Assembly (NCBI RefSeq): GCF_000284595.1
Contig: NC_017671.1
Span: 1,397,001 to 1,461,000, forward strand
DNA: 64,000 nucleotides
Reading direction: 5' to 3'
Source: Stenotrophomonas maltophilia D457
GTDB taxonomy: Bacteria; Pseudomonadota; Gammaproteobacteria; Xanthomonadales; Xanthomonadaceae
This document shows, in pieces, positions 17,122 to 25,319 of the stretch (within the stretch, counting starts at the first letter, position 1; each line of letters begins with the position of its first letter). Under the pieces are notes generated by a model. The model saw only the letters and a list, made by a program, of their open reading frames with translations, was not told where the DNA came from and did no database searches. The translations under genes were made by a program, and so were the position numbers.

Positions 17122-17208
17122 GTAGAGTCGACTGTCAGTCGACTATCGCGCGCAGCGCGGGATTTTCGCGATCTGGACGACGAGCAGTCGACTGACAGTC
17201 GACTCTAC
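17122..17208. repeat. GTAG-headed REP dimer
   Basis: Two opposed units, GTAGAGTCGACTGTCAGTCG at 17122 and its inverse ending CTAC at 17205-17208. The segment after the left unit (ATCGCGCGCAGCGCGGGATT) recurs inverted in the 7448-7551 element. Confidence 0.8.
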
Positions 17209-17237
17209 CGACGGGTCGTTTCACCTTCCGGAAGATC

Positions 17238-17855
17238 TCAGGCCAGCTCCGGCTCCCGCGCCAGCATGCGATGGAAGCGCTGCAGCACGTAGGGATCCAC
17301 CAGCCCTCCAGACTGCGAATCGATGATCCGCAACGCGGTTTCGTGCTCCATCGCGTCGCGGTACGGGCGCACGCTGGTCATCGCATCGTAGGCATCGGCG
17401 ATGGTGACGATGCGCGCGCCCAGCGGGATGGATTCGCCGCGCAGCCCATCGGGATAGCCGCTGCCATCGAAGGCTTCGTGATGGGCGCGGATCAGCCGCG
17501 CCACGGGCGCGGCGTCGCTGCGGCCGGTGGCCAGGAAGATGTGCTCGCCGCGCACCGGATGCTCGCGCATGATCGCGCGCTCCTCATCGGTATGCCGGCG
17601 CGGTGCCAGCAGTACGTCGTCGGGAATGCCGATCTTGCCGATGTCGTGGAAGCGCGCGGCCAGGCCGACCTGCGCACAGGCCTCGTCGTCGAGATCGCAG
17701 TGCGCGGCCAGCCGCTGCGCGAACAGGCCGACGCGGTCGCAGTGATGGCGGGTGTAGGCGTCGCGCATCTGCAGCGACATCGAGAGGGCATCGATCAGGC
17801 AGGCCTGCGCGTGCAGCAGGTCGGGGGCGGGTACGGCGTCAGGAAACATGGTCAT
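17238..17855 (-). CDS. HD-GYP domain protein, probable c-di-GMP phosphodiesterase
   Basis: A 205-aa stand-alone HD-GYP domain. The HD pair is His70-Asp71 in RFHDIGKIGIP; downstream are HHEAFDGSGYPDGL with the GYP motif at 133-135 and the metal-binding DAYDAMTS. All expected metal ligands seem present, so hydrolysis of c-di-GMP to pGpG/GMP is likely. There is no sensory domain; input may come through a partner. ATG at 17855, or the second Met two codons later. Divergence from surrounding genes suggests its own promoter. Confidence 0.9.
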   Translation of the reverse strand: MTMFPDAVPAPDLLHAQACLIDALSMSLQMRDAYTRHHCDRVGLFAQRLAAHCDLDDEACAQVGLAARFHDIGKIGIPDDVLLAPRRHTDEERAIMREHPVRGEHIFLATGRSDAAPVARLIRAHHEAFDGSGYPDGLRGESIPLGARIVTIADAYDAMTSVRPYRDAMEHETALRIIDSQSGGLVDPYVLQRFHRMLAREPELA

Positions 17856-17900
17856 CCGCCCGCACCGGGTGGGGACCGGTGCGGGGTGTTCGGGGGGCGA

Positions 17901-20900
17901 TCAACCCGGGGCGAGGGTGGTCAGAAGGGCGCGGGCCGCGTTGAAGCGGTCTTCCGGCAACGGCAGCGGGTGCTTGATGCGCAGCTTGTCGGGCCCTTCC
18001 ATGGCGTACAGGTTCGGTTGCTTCTGGATCAGCTGGATCACCGCCATCGGGTCGATGTTCGGCTTGGATTCGAACACGATGCGGCCACCATTTTCGCCCA
18101 GGTCCAGCTTGCGGATGCCCAGCGTGTTGGCCTTCAGCTTCAGCTCGGCGATGGCGAACAGGTGCTTGGCCGCATCCGGCAGCAGGCCGAAGCGATCTAT
18201 CATCTCCACCTGCAGTTCGCGCAGCGCATCGCTGTCGCGCGCGCTGGAAATACGCTTGTACAGGGTCAGGCGGGTATGCACGTCCGGCAGGTAGTCTTCC
18301 GGGATCAGTGCCGGCACATGCAGTTCGACCTCGGCACCACGCACTTCCTCGCCGGCATCAAGGTCGGGCAGCTTGCCCTGCTTGATGCTGCGCACCGCGC
18401 GCTCCAGCAGCTCGGTGTACAGGCTGAAGCCGACCTCGGCCATCTGCCCGCTCTGGTCCTCGCCGAGCAGTTCGCCGGCACCGCGGATTTCCAGATCGTG
18501 CGTGGCCAGGGTGAAGCCGGCGCCCAGCTCGTCCATCGAGGCGATCGCTTCCAGGCGCTTCTCAGCGTCGGGGGTGATCGCGCGGCGGTCGGGCGTGATC
18601 AGGTACGCGTAGGCGCGGTGGTGCGAACGTCCGACGCGGCCACGCAGCTGGTGCAGCTGGGCCAGGCCGAAACGGTCCGCACGGTTGATGATGATGGTAT
18701 TGGCGTTGGGGATGTCGATGCCCGACTCGATGATCGTGGTCGACAGCAGCACGTTGAAGCGCTGCTTCTGGAAATCCAGCATCACCTTTTCCAGCTCGCG
18801 CTCGGGCATCTGCCCATGGGCGATGCCGATGCGCGCCTCCGGCACCAGCTCGGACAGCTCGCGCTGCATGCGGCCGATGCTTTCCACGTCGTTGTGCAGG
18901 AAATACAGCTGGCCACCACGCGCCAGCTCGCGCTGGAAGGCTTCGCGCAGCAGCGCGTTGTCCCACTGGGTGATGAAGGTCTGCACCGCCAGCCGGTTCG
19001 GCGGCGGCGTGGCGATGATCGACAGGTCGCGCAGGCCGGCCATGGCCATGTTGAGCGTGCGCGGAATCGGTGTGGCAGTCAGGGTCAGCAGGTGCACGTT
19101 GGCGCGCAGCGCCTTCAGCGCTTCCTTCTGGCGTACGCCGAAACGCTGCTCCTCGTCGACGATGACCATGCCCAGGTCCTTGAACTTCACGTCCGGCTGC
19201 AGCAGGCGATGGGTACCGACGATCACGTCGATGGTGCCGGCGGCGACCTTTTCCAGCTCGGCCTTGATTTCCTTGGTGGTCTTGAAGCGCGACAGCACCT
19301 CGACCTTCAGCGGGTAATCGGCGAAGCGGTCGCGGAAGTTGCGGTAATGCTGTTCGGCCAGCAGCGTGGTCGGCACCAGCACAGCCACCTGCTTGCCGGC
19401 ACTGGCGGCCGCAAAGGCCGCACGCACCGCCACCTCGGTCTTGCCGAAGCCGACGTCGCCGCAGACCACGCGGTCCATCGGCTGGCTGCTGGCCAGGTCG
19501 CGCAGGGTGGCGTCGATCGCGGCCAGCTGGTCCGGGGTCTCCTCGAACGGGAAACCGGCCGCGAACGGCTCGTACATCGCGCGGTCGACCTGCAGTGCCA
19601 GGCCGGCACGCGCCTGGCGGCGGGCCTGGATCTCCAGCAGTTCGGCGGCGACGTCGCGTACTTTCTCGGCGGCCTTGCGCTTGGCCTTGCTCCACTGCTC
19701 GCCACCGAGCGAATGCAGCGGCGCGGTTTCCGCCGACGCACCGGAATAGCGGCTGATCAGGTGCAGCTGGGCGACCGGCACATACAGGCGGTCGCCCTTG
19801 GCATATTCGATTTCGAGGAACTCGCCGGGCATGCCGCCGACGTCCATCGCGATCAGGCCACGATAGCGGCCGACGCCATGATCCTCGTGCACGATCGGCG
19901 CGCCCTCGGTCAGTTCACCGAGGTCGCGGATGATCGCTTCCGGCTCGCGGCCGGCACGGCGCGTGCGCCGGGTGCTGCCGGCGCGCTCGGGGAACAGCTG
20001 GCGCTCGGTCAGCACCGCGATGCGCGGATCGTCCAGCGCGAAGCCATCCTCCAGTGGTGCTACCGCGATCGCGAAGCGCGCATCATCGGCGAGGAAGCTG
20101 GGCAGGTCGGCCACCACCGGCGGCTTCAGCTCGGCGGCCTGCAGCACTTCCAGCAGCGCCTCGCGGCGGCCGGGTGAATCGGCGGCGATCAGTACCCGGC
20201 CCGGATAATGGCCGAGGAAGGATTTCAGCGCATCGCCAGCGGGGGCTTCGCGCGCGGCCACCGGCAGCGGGGGCAGCGGCTGGTCGCCCAGCGCGTGCGC
20301 GTCGGCGATGCGCGCATGGTCAGCCGACCACACCTCGATGCGCGGGGCATCGTTCAGGCGCTCGCGCAGCAGCTCCGGCGACAGGTACAACGCCGACGGC
20401 GGCAGCAGCGGGCGCTCCACATCATGGCGGCGCTGCTCATAGCGGTCCGCAGTCTGCGCCCAGAACGCGACGGACGCTTCATACGCACCGGCACAGACCA
20501 CCGGCAGGCTGCCGCTGGGCAGGTAGTCGAACAGGGTTGCGGTGCGTTCGAAGAACAGCGGCAGGTAGTACTCGACGCCGGCCGGCGCCAGTCCGGACTT
20601 CAGGTCCTGGTACAGCGAACTGCGCCGGGTATCGACATCGAACCGCTCGCGCAGCGTGGCCAGCACGCGGGCGATGCTGGCTTCATCCATCGGCACTTCG
20701 CGGCCGGGCAGCATGTGCACCGCCTCGACCTTGTCCAGCGAACGCTGGCTTTCCGGGTCAAAGGCACGGATCGAGTCGATGTCCTCGTCCAGCAGTTCCA
20801 CCCGCAGCGGTTCGTCGGCACCCATCGGGTACACGTCGAGCAGGCCGCCGCGCACAGCGAAGTCGCCCGGGTCCATCACCTGCGGCACGTTGCGGTAGCC

Positions 20901-21365
20901 GGCGCTTTCCAGGCGGCGCTTCTCGGCTTCCAGGTCCAGGCGCTGGCCGACCTTCAGGTCGAAGCTGCCACCGATCACGTAGCTGCGCGGGGCCAGCTGC
21001 TGCAGCAGGGTCTGCACCGGCACGATCACCAGGCCACGCTTCAGCGCGGGCAGGCGGTGCAGGGCGGCCAGGCGCTGCGAAATGATGTCCGGATGCGGAC
21101 TGAAGCGGTCGTAGGGCAGGGTTTCCCAGTCCGGGAAGGCGACCACCGGCAGGGCCGGATCGCCGCCGAGCAGGGTGTGCAGGTCGGCTTCGAGCTGGTT
21201 GGCACCGTGGTTGTCACGGGCGATCACCAGCAGCGGGGCGTCGTGCGCACGCGCGGCCTGGGCAAGGTACCAGGCCAGGGCGGTCGGCGAGGCGGGGGCG
21301 CGCCACCAGGCGCGGAGCTGGCCGGCGCGCGGCAGCGGCGGGGCGGGGTATGAGGTACGCGACAT
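17901..21365 (-). CDS. mfd: Transcription-repair coupling factor
   Basis: A 1154-aa Mfd. The N-terminal UvrB-like half is followed by the RNA-polymerase-interacting CarD-like domain near residues 490-560 (VHEDHGVGRYRGL, GDRLYVPVAQL), then the SF2 translocase with Walker A GDVGFGKTEVA near 635, DEEQRFG, TATPIPRTL, and HQLRGRVGR, and the C-terminal TRCF domain (ELHVPALIPEDYLPD). It displaces stalled RNA polymerase and recruits UvrA. The ATG at 21365 is preferred over a GTG two codons upstream. A TAAAAT hexamer sits only 9 bp before the ATG, suggesting a leaderless message. Confidence 0.96.
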   Translation of the reverse strand: MSRTSYPAPPLPRAGQLRAWWRAPASPTALAWYLAQAARAHDAPLLVIARDNHGANQLEADLHTLLGGDPALPVVAFPDWETLPYDRFSPHPDIISQRLAALHRLPALKRGLVIVPVQTLLQQLAPRSYVIGGSFDLKVGQRLDLEAEKRRLESAGYRNVPQVMDPGDFAVRGGLLDVYPMGADEPLRVELLDEDIDSIRAFDPESQRSLDKVEAVHMLPGREVPMDEASIARVLATLRERFDVDTRRSSLYQDLKSGLAPAGVEYYLPLFFERTATLFDYLPSGSLPVVCAGAYEASVAFWAQTADRYEQRRHDVERPLLPPSALYLSPELLRERLNDAPRIEVWSADHARIADAHALGDQPLPPLPVAAREAPAGDALKSFLGHYPGRVLIAADSPGRREALLEVLQAAELKPPVVADLPSFLADDARFAIAVAPLEDGFALDDPRIAVLTERQLFPERAGSTRRTRRAGREPEAIIRDLGELTEGAPIVHEDHGVGRYRGLIAMDVGGMPGEFLEIEYAKGDRLYVPVAQLHLISRYSGASAETAPLHSLGGEQWSKAKRKAAEKVRDVAAELLEIQARRQARAGLALQVDRAMYEPFAAGFPFEETPDQLAAIDATLRDLASSQPMDRVVCGDVGFGKTEVAVRAAFAAASAGKQVAVLVPTTLLAEQHYRNFRDRFADYPLKVEVLSRFKTTKEIKAELEKVAAGTIDVIVGTHRLLQPDVKFKDLGMVIVDEEQRFGVRQKEALKALRANVHLLTLTATPIPRTLNMAMAGLRDLSIIATPPPNRLAVQTFITQWDNALLREAFQRELARGGQLYFLHNDVESIGRMQRELSELVPEARIGIAHGQMPERELEKVMLDFQKQRFNVLLSTTIIESGIDIPNANTIIINRADRFGLAQLHQLRGRVGRSHHRAYAYLITPDRRAITPDAEKRLEAIASMDELGAGFTLATHDLEIRGAGELLGEDQSGQMAEVGFSLYTELLERAVRSIKQGKLPDLDAGEEVRGAEVELHVPALIPEDYLPDVHTRLTLYKRISSARDSDALRELQVEMIDRFGLLPDAAKHLFAIAELKLKANTLGIRKLDLGENGGRIVFESKPNIDPMAVIQLIQKQPNLYAMEGPDKLRIKHPLPLPEDRFNAARALLTTLAPG

Positions 21366-21374
21366 GGACACCGG

Positions 21375-21380
21375 ATTTTA
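21375..21380 (-). promoter_or_regulatory. -10 element of mfd, possibly leaderless transcript
   Basis: TAAAAT on the minus strand ends 9 bases before the mfd ATG (21365), with no ribosome binding site between. A start of transcription about 7 bases downstream would leave almost no leader. Confidence 0.4.
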
Positions 21381-21406
21381 GCAGAAGCCCGATCGAAGCC
21401 CGGTGG

Positions 21407-21510
21407 GTCGTGCCGGCCGATCGCCGGCAGCCTCATGTGCCGTTGGGGTAACGCAGTTCAGGCCAGCGGCCGGCACTACCGGCAGGCGTCGCCGGGCGGG
21501 GCCCGGCGCA
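21407..21510. repeat. REP-like cluster between mfd and GNAT gene
   Basis: A GTCG-headed unit (stem TGCCGGC/GCCGGCA) at 21407, an opposed GTAG unit ending CTAC at 21476-21479, and a third headless stem GCCGGGC/GCCCGGC at 21486-21510. Confidence 0.6.
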
Positions 21511-21514
21511 TCTG

Positions 21515-22060
21515 TCAGTTGTCCAGCTCCAGCACCATCCGCACCAGGCCTTCGGCACCGGCCGGGTGCGGGACCGGCTTGAAGCCCAGCGAGGCGGCCA
21601 GCTGTTTCATCGGCTCGTTCTCGGCGGCGACGTCGCCGTACAGGCGGTCCAGGTACTTGCCGCGGCCCCACTTCACCAGCTTGCGCATCAGCTGCCGGCC
21701 CAGGCCCTGGCCAATGAGGAAGCGGCTGATCAGGATCGCGTACTCGGCTTCACGGGTGCCGGGGATGATCGAGGCCCGGGCGACCGCGCCGACCACCGCT
21801 TCGCCAGCAGGCAGGGATTCGGCTGCGACCAGGGTGATCTCGGTCTTGGGATTCGGGTGGGTCAGGCGCTGGGTGGTTTCCGGCGAAAGCTCGGTCACCG
21901 CCTGCAGGAAACGATCACGGATTTCTTCCGGCCCGAACAGGCTGAACGCCGCTTGCAGCGGTGCGCCATCTTCCGGGCGGATGGGGCGGATCAGCAGCTC
22001 GTGGCCGCTGGGAGCCTTGAAGATCTCATGCCAGGGCGGCATGCGGTTGCGAGTGGCCAT
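21515..22060 (-). CDS. GNAT-family N-acetyltransferase
   Basis: A 181-aa GNAT protein. Motif A reads FLIGQGLGRQLM, the acetyl-CoA pyrophosphate loop, and the C-terminal AENEPMKQLAASLGFKP is motif B. The N-terminus LLIRPIRPEDGAPL and the spacing resemble the acetyltransferase domain of protein acetyltransferase Pat/PatZ, but the ligase-like domain of Pat is absent. The substrate may be a protein lysine or a small molecule. Lies between rlmJ and mfd. Confidence 0.85.
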   Translation of the reverse strand: MATRNRMPPWHEIFKAPSGHELLIRPIRPEDGAPLQAAFSLFGPEEIRDRFLQAVTELSPETTQRLTHPNPKTEITLVAAESLPAGEAVVGAVARASIIPGTREAEYAILISRFLIGQGLGRQLMRKLVKWGRGKYLDRLYGDVAAENEPMKQLAASLGFKPVPHPAGAEGLVRMVLELDN

Positions 22061-22155
22061 ACCGGGTGATTCCTTGGTGGTCCATCGATTGTGGCATCAC
22101 CGGGGCTGCATTCCGTGAACGAAAGGCTCACGGCGGTACAGCCTCGTGAAGGCCG

Positions 22156-23013
22156 TCATTCGGGGGCTTTGAGCCAATCCAGGCGGGTGCTGGCCCCCGG
22201 TTCGCCCAGGTGCTGGCGCAGCGCCGGCAGGGCCGGGCCGACCACCCGGTCGAACTGCCACGGCGGGTTGAGCAGCAGCATGCCGCTGCCGTTGAGGCGC
22301 AGCGGCGAGTCGTCCGGGCGCACCAGGAACTCGATCGTCATCGCCGATTTCACCGGCAGAGCGGTGGCCTTGCGCAGGAAGTGCAGGATGGTGCGGCGCT
22401 GCTTGATCGGGAACCACACCGCGCAGGTCGCCTGCGGCCAGCGCGCCAGGGTCTCGGCCAGGGCGGCCAGAACGGCCTGGTACTCGGCGTCCTGGGCCTC
22501 GTACGGCGGGTCGATCAGCACAAGACCACGGCCGATCTTGCTGCCGTTGAACTTCGGCGGCAGCAGCGAGCGCAGCAGGGCATAGCCATCGCCAGCGCGC
22601 ACATCGACGCGGCTGTCATGGGCGAACAGGGCCTTCAGCGTGGCCGTTTCGGCTTCCTGCAGCTCGCAGACCGCCATGCGGTCCTGCGCGCGCATCGCCT
22701 GTGCGCTCAGCAGCGGCGAGCCCGGGTAGTTGGTCAGCGCGCCCACCGGGTTGTCGGCCTGCACCGCCTTCAGGTAGCGCTCGACCACCTCCGGCAGCCT
22801 GGGCTGGGCCATCAGCCGCATGATCCCGGATTCGGCCTCCAGGGTCTTGCGGCTCTCTTCGCTGGCCAGCAGGTAGCGGCCGGCACCGCCGTGGGTGTCG
22901 AGCACGAAGAACGGGCTGTCCTTGCGCTTGAAGCTGTCGATCAGGGCCAGCTGCACGATGTGCTTGAGCACATCGGCGTGGTTGCCGGCGTGGAAGGCGT
23001 GGCGATAGTTCAT
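22156..23013 (-). CDS. rlmJ: 23S rRNA (adenine(2030)-N6)-methyltransferase RlmJ
   Basis: A 285-aa protein of the RlmJ (YhiR) family. The N-terminus MNYRHAFHAGNHADVLKHI is highly characteristic, followed by LDTHGGAGRYLL (SAM-binding) and the catalytic N6-adenine motif LIDPPYE near 165-170. It methylates A2030 of 23S rRNA. Length equals the usual 280 aa. The start is divergent from creB, with 47 bp between. Confidence 0.95.
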   Translation of the reverse strand: MNYRHAFHAGNHADVLKHIVQLALIDSFKRKDSPFFVLDTHGGAGRYLLASEESRKTLEAESGIMRLMAQPRLPEVVERYLKAVQADNPVGALTNYPGSPLLSAQAMRAQDRMAVCELQEAETATLKALFAHDSRVDVRAGDGYALLRSLLPPKFNGSKIGRGLVLIDPPYEAQDAEYQAVLAALAETLARWPQATCAVWFPIKQRRTILHFLRKATALPVKSAMTIEFLVRPDDSPLRLNGSGMLLLNPPWQFDRVVGPALPALRQHLGEPGASTRLDWLKAPE

Positions 23014-23047
23014 GGGCGGCAGTGTACGGGGCGGCGGCCGCAGCGGC

Positions 23048-23053
23048 TATGCT
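23048..23053 (+). promoter_or_regulatory. -10 element of creB
   Basis: TATGCT ends 7 bases before the creB ATG. As with mfd, this spacing would give a leaderless mRNA; no ribosome binding site is present between. Confidence 0.35.
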
Positions 23054-23060
23054 GCGCGCC

Positions 23061-23774
23061 ATGACAGCTCCCGTTGCCCATGTCCTGGTGGTCGAGGACG
23101 AAGCCGCCATCGCCGAAACCGTGCTCTATGCGCTGCGCAGCGAAGGCTATGCCGCCAGCCACTGCCTGCTGGGCGGCGAGGCCCTGCAACGGCTGCGGGC
23201 CGGCGATATCGACGTGGTGGTGCTGGACGTGGGCCTGCCGGACCTGGGCGGTTTCGAGGTCTGCCGGCGGCTGCGTGCGCAGCCCGGGCCGGCGGCGCAG
23301 CTGCCGGTGATCTTCCTGACCGCCCGCAACGATGAAGTGGACCGCGTGCTCGGCCTGGAACTGGGCGCCGACGATTACATGACCAAGCCGTTCTCGCCGC
23401 GTGAGCTGGTGGCGCGGGTGCGTGCGCGCCTGCGTCGCGTGGCACCGGTCGTGGCAGCCCCCGGCGCAGATGCGGGCTGGCAGGAACATGGCGCCTTCGC
23501 CATCGACCGCGAAGGCCGGCGTATCCGCTTCCGCGGCCATGCGCTGGACCTGACCCGATACGAGTACGCGTTGCTGGAAGCGCTGCTGCAGCGCCCCGGT
23601 GCCATCCTCAGCCGCGCGCAGCTGATGGACCGGGGCTGGGACAGCAGCGCCGACAGTGCCGACCGCACCGTCGACACCCATGTAAAGACGTTGCGCGCCA
23701 AGCTGCGTGCGGCTGGTGCCAGCGACGACCCGATCCGCACCCACCGTGGCCTTGGCTACGCGCTGGAGGTCTAG
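23061..23774 (+). CDS. creB: CreB response regulator
   Basis: A 237-aa OmpR-family regulator: receiver with EDE acidic residues (12-14), phosphoacceptor Asp56 in VLDVGLPDLGG, MTKPF lysine motif, and a winged-helix domain ending RTHRGLGYALEV. It is followed 3 bp later by a clear CreC kinase and then CreD, which fixes its identity. In other bacteria CreB binds cre-tags (TTCAC-N6-TTCAC) and controls envelope and beta-lactam-related genes. ATG 23061 is chosen over an upstream in-frame ATG because the receiver starts there. Confidence 0.92.
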   Translation: MTAPVAHVLVVEDEAAIAETVLYALRSEGYAASHCLLGGEALQRLRAGDIDVVVLDVGLPDLGGFEVCRRLRAQPGPAAQLPVIFLTARNDEVDRVLGLELGADDYMTKPFSPRELVARVRARLRRVAPVVAAPGADAGWQEHGAFAIDREGRRIRFRGHALDLTRYEYALLEALLQRPGAILSRAQLMDRGWDSSADSADRTVDTHVKTLRAKLRAAGASDDPIRTHRGLGYALEV

Positions 23775-23777
23775 CCG

Positions 23778-25238
23778 ATGCGCCTGGTACTGAAGCTGTT
23801 CCTCGGCTTCTTCCTGATCACCGGCATCGCCGCGTTCTTCGTGATGCGCGTATTCGTCAACGAGGTGAAGCCCGGTGTGCGCCAGGCGATGGAATCGACC
23901 CTGGTCGATGCGGCCAACGTGCTGGCCGAGATGGCCGCCGCCGACGTCAAGGACGGCACCATCCGCAGCGGCAGCTTCACCCGCAACCTGGCCAAGGCGC
24001 GGCAGCGCGACCTGAAGGCGATGGTCTGGCGTTTTCCCAAGCGATCGCTGGATTACCGGGTGACCATCACCGATGCCAAGGGCATCGTCATCTACGACTC
24101 GCTGGGCCGCGACCTCGGGCGTGACAATTCGCGCTGGAACGATGTCTACCGCACCCTGCGTGGCGAGTACGGCGCCCGCTCCAGCCCGGAAATACCAGGC
24201 GAAGAAGGCGATACGGTGATGCACGTGGCGGCGCCGGTATACGACCCGGCCGATGGGCGCACCCTGATCGGCGTGCTCAGCCTGGCCCAGCCCAACCGCA
24301 GCATCGATCCGTTCATCGCCGCCAGCCAGCGCGCCATCATCGAGCGCGGCGCCTGGTTGATCGGGCTGTCGGCGCTGGTCGGCGTGCTGGTGACGATGTG
24401 GCTCACCACCGGCCTCGGCCAGCTCAGCCGCTATGCACGCGCGGTCAGCGCCGGCGAACCGGTGCCACCGCCACGGCGCCGCCGCGACGAGATCGGCGAC
24501 CTGGGCCAGGCGCTGGAAACCATGCGCCGCAAGCTGGAGGGCAAGGCCTATGTCGAACAGTACGTGCAGTCACTGACGCATGAAATGAAGAGCCCGCTGG
24601 CGGCGATCCGCGGTGCCGCCGAGCTGCTGCAGGAGCCGCTGCCCGAGGCCGACCGCGTGCATTTCGCGCGCAGCATCGTCGACCAGCAGGAGCGGCTGAC
24701 CGAGACCATCGACAAGCTGCTGGCGCTGGCCGAAGTGGAACAGCACGGCTGGCTGCAGACCCGCGATCCGATCGCGCTGCCAACGTTGCTGGCCGATGCG
24801 GCAGCGGCGGCGCAGGTGCGTGCGCAGGCGGCCGGCGTGCAGGTCAGCATCGGCAGCGCGCCCGACCTGCGCGTGCAGGGCGATGCCTATCTGCTGCGGC
24901 AGGCGTTGCACAACCTGATCGACAACGCCATTGCCTTCTCACCGCCCGGCGCGGACATCGCACTGCAGGCCGAGGTGGACGGGCAGGGCGTGCGCCTGCA
25001 GGTGGCGGATCGCGGTACCGGCATTCCCGACTACGCGCGCGAACGGGTGTTCGAACGCTTCTATTCGCTTGCCCGCCCCGGCAGCGGCCGGCGCAGTTCC
25101 GGCCTGGGCCTGCCGTTCGTGCAGGAGGTCGCGCGCCTGCACGATGGTCGCGCCAGCCTCGACGCGCGCGACGGCGGTGGCACCGTGGCCAGCCTGTGGC
25201 TGCCGTTGTCAGTGCCGGGCCAGCGTTCGCGCCGCTGA
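23778..25238 (+). CDS. creC: CreC sensor histidine kinase
   Basis: A 486-aa kinase matching E. coli CreC across its length as I recall that sequence: FVNEVKPGVRQAMESTL after TM1, SRWNDVYRTLRGEYGARS and VMHVAAPVYD in the periplasmic domain, TM2 near 190-215, HAMP, LEGKAYVEQYVQSLTHEMKSP (His268), DNLIDNAIAFSPP and RIFERFYSL-type F and G boxes (here RVFERFYSLARP, SSGLGLPFV). It phosphorylates CreB. Starts 3 bp after the creB stop. Confidence 0.95.
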   Translation: MRLVLKLFLGFFLITGIAAFFVMRVFVNEVKPGVRQAMESTLVDAANVLAEMAAADVKDGTIRSGSFTRNLAKARQRDLKAMVWRFPKRSLDYRVTITDAKGIVIYDSLGRDLGRDNSRWNDVYRTLRGEYGARSSPEIPGEEGDTVMHVAAPVYDPADGRTLIGVLSLAQPNRSIDPFIAASQRAIIERGAWLIGLSALVGVLVTMWLTTGLGQLSRYARAVSAGEPVPPPRRRRDEIGDLGQALETMRRKLEGKAYVEQYVQSLTHEMKSPLAAIRGAAELLQEPLPEADRVHFARSIVDQQERLTETIDKLLALAEVEQHGWLQTRDPIALPTLLADAAAAAQVRAQAAGVQVSIGSAPDLRVQGDAYLLRQALHNLIDNAIAFSPPGADIALQAEVDGQGVRLQVADRGTGIPDYARERVFERFYSLARPGSGRRSSGLGLPFVQEVARLHDGRASLDARDGGGTVASLWLPLSVPGQRSRR

Positions 25239-25239
25239 C

Positions 25240-25255
25240 TTCACACTCGCTTCAA
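25240..25255 (+). promoter_or_regulatory. cre-tag (CreB-binding site) upstream of creD
   Basis: TTCAC-ACTCGC-TTCAA, matching the direct-repeat consensus TTCACNNNNNNTTCAC at nine of ten specified bases. It begins 2 bp after the creC stop and 80 bp before creD, so creD probably has its own CreB-activated promoter. Confidence 0.75.
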
Positions 25256-25319
25256 CTTCGCCACAAACCCTGCTCACCGCAGCGGTCCATCCTGCAGCCC
25301 TCTCCAACGAGGATGGACC

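Noticed and set aside
17271..20177. 968-codon open frame on the plus strand
   Set aside because: It lies wholly antisense to mfd; Gln/His/Arg/Gly-rich composition typical of high-GC antisense frames.
23010..24224. 404-codon minus-strand frame over creBC
   Set aside because: Antisense shadow of creB and creC, which show complete receiver and kinase motifs.
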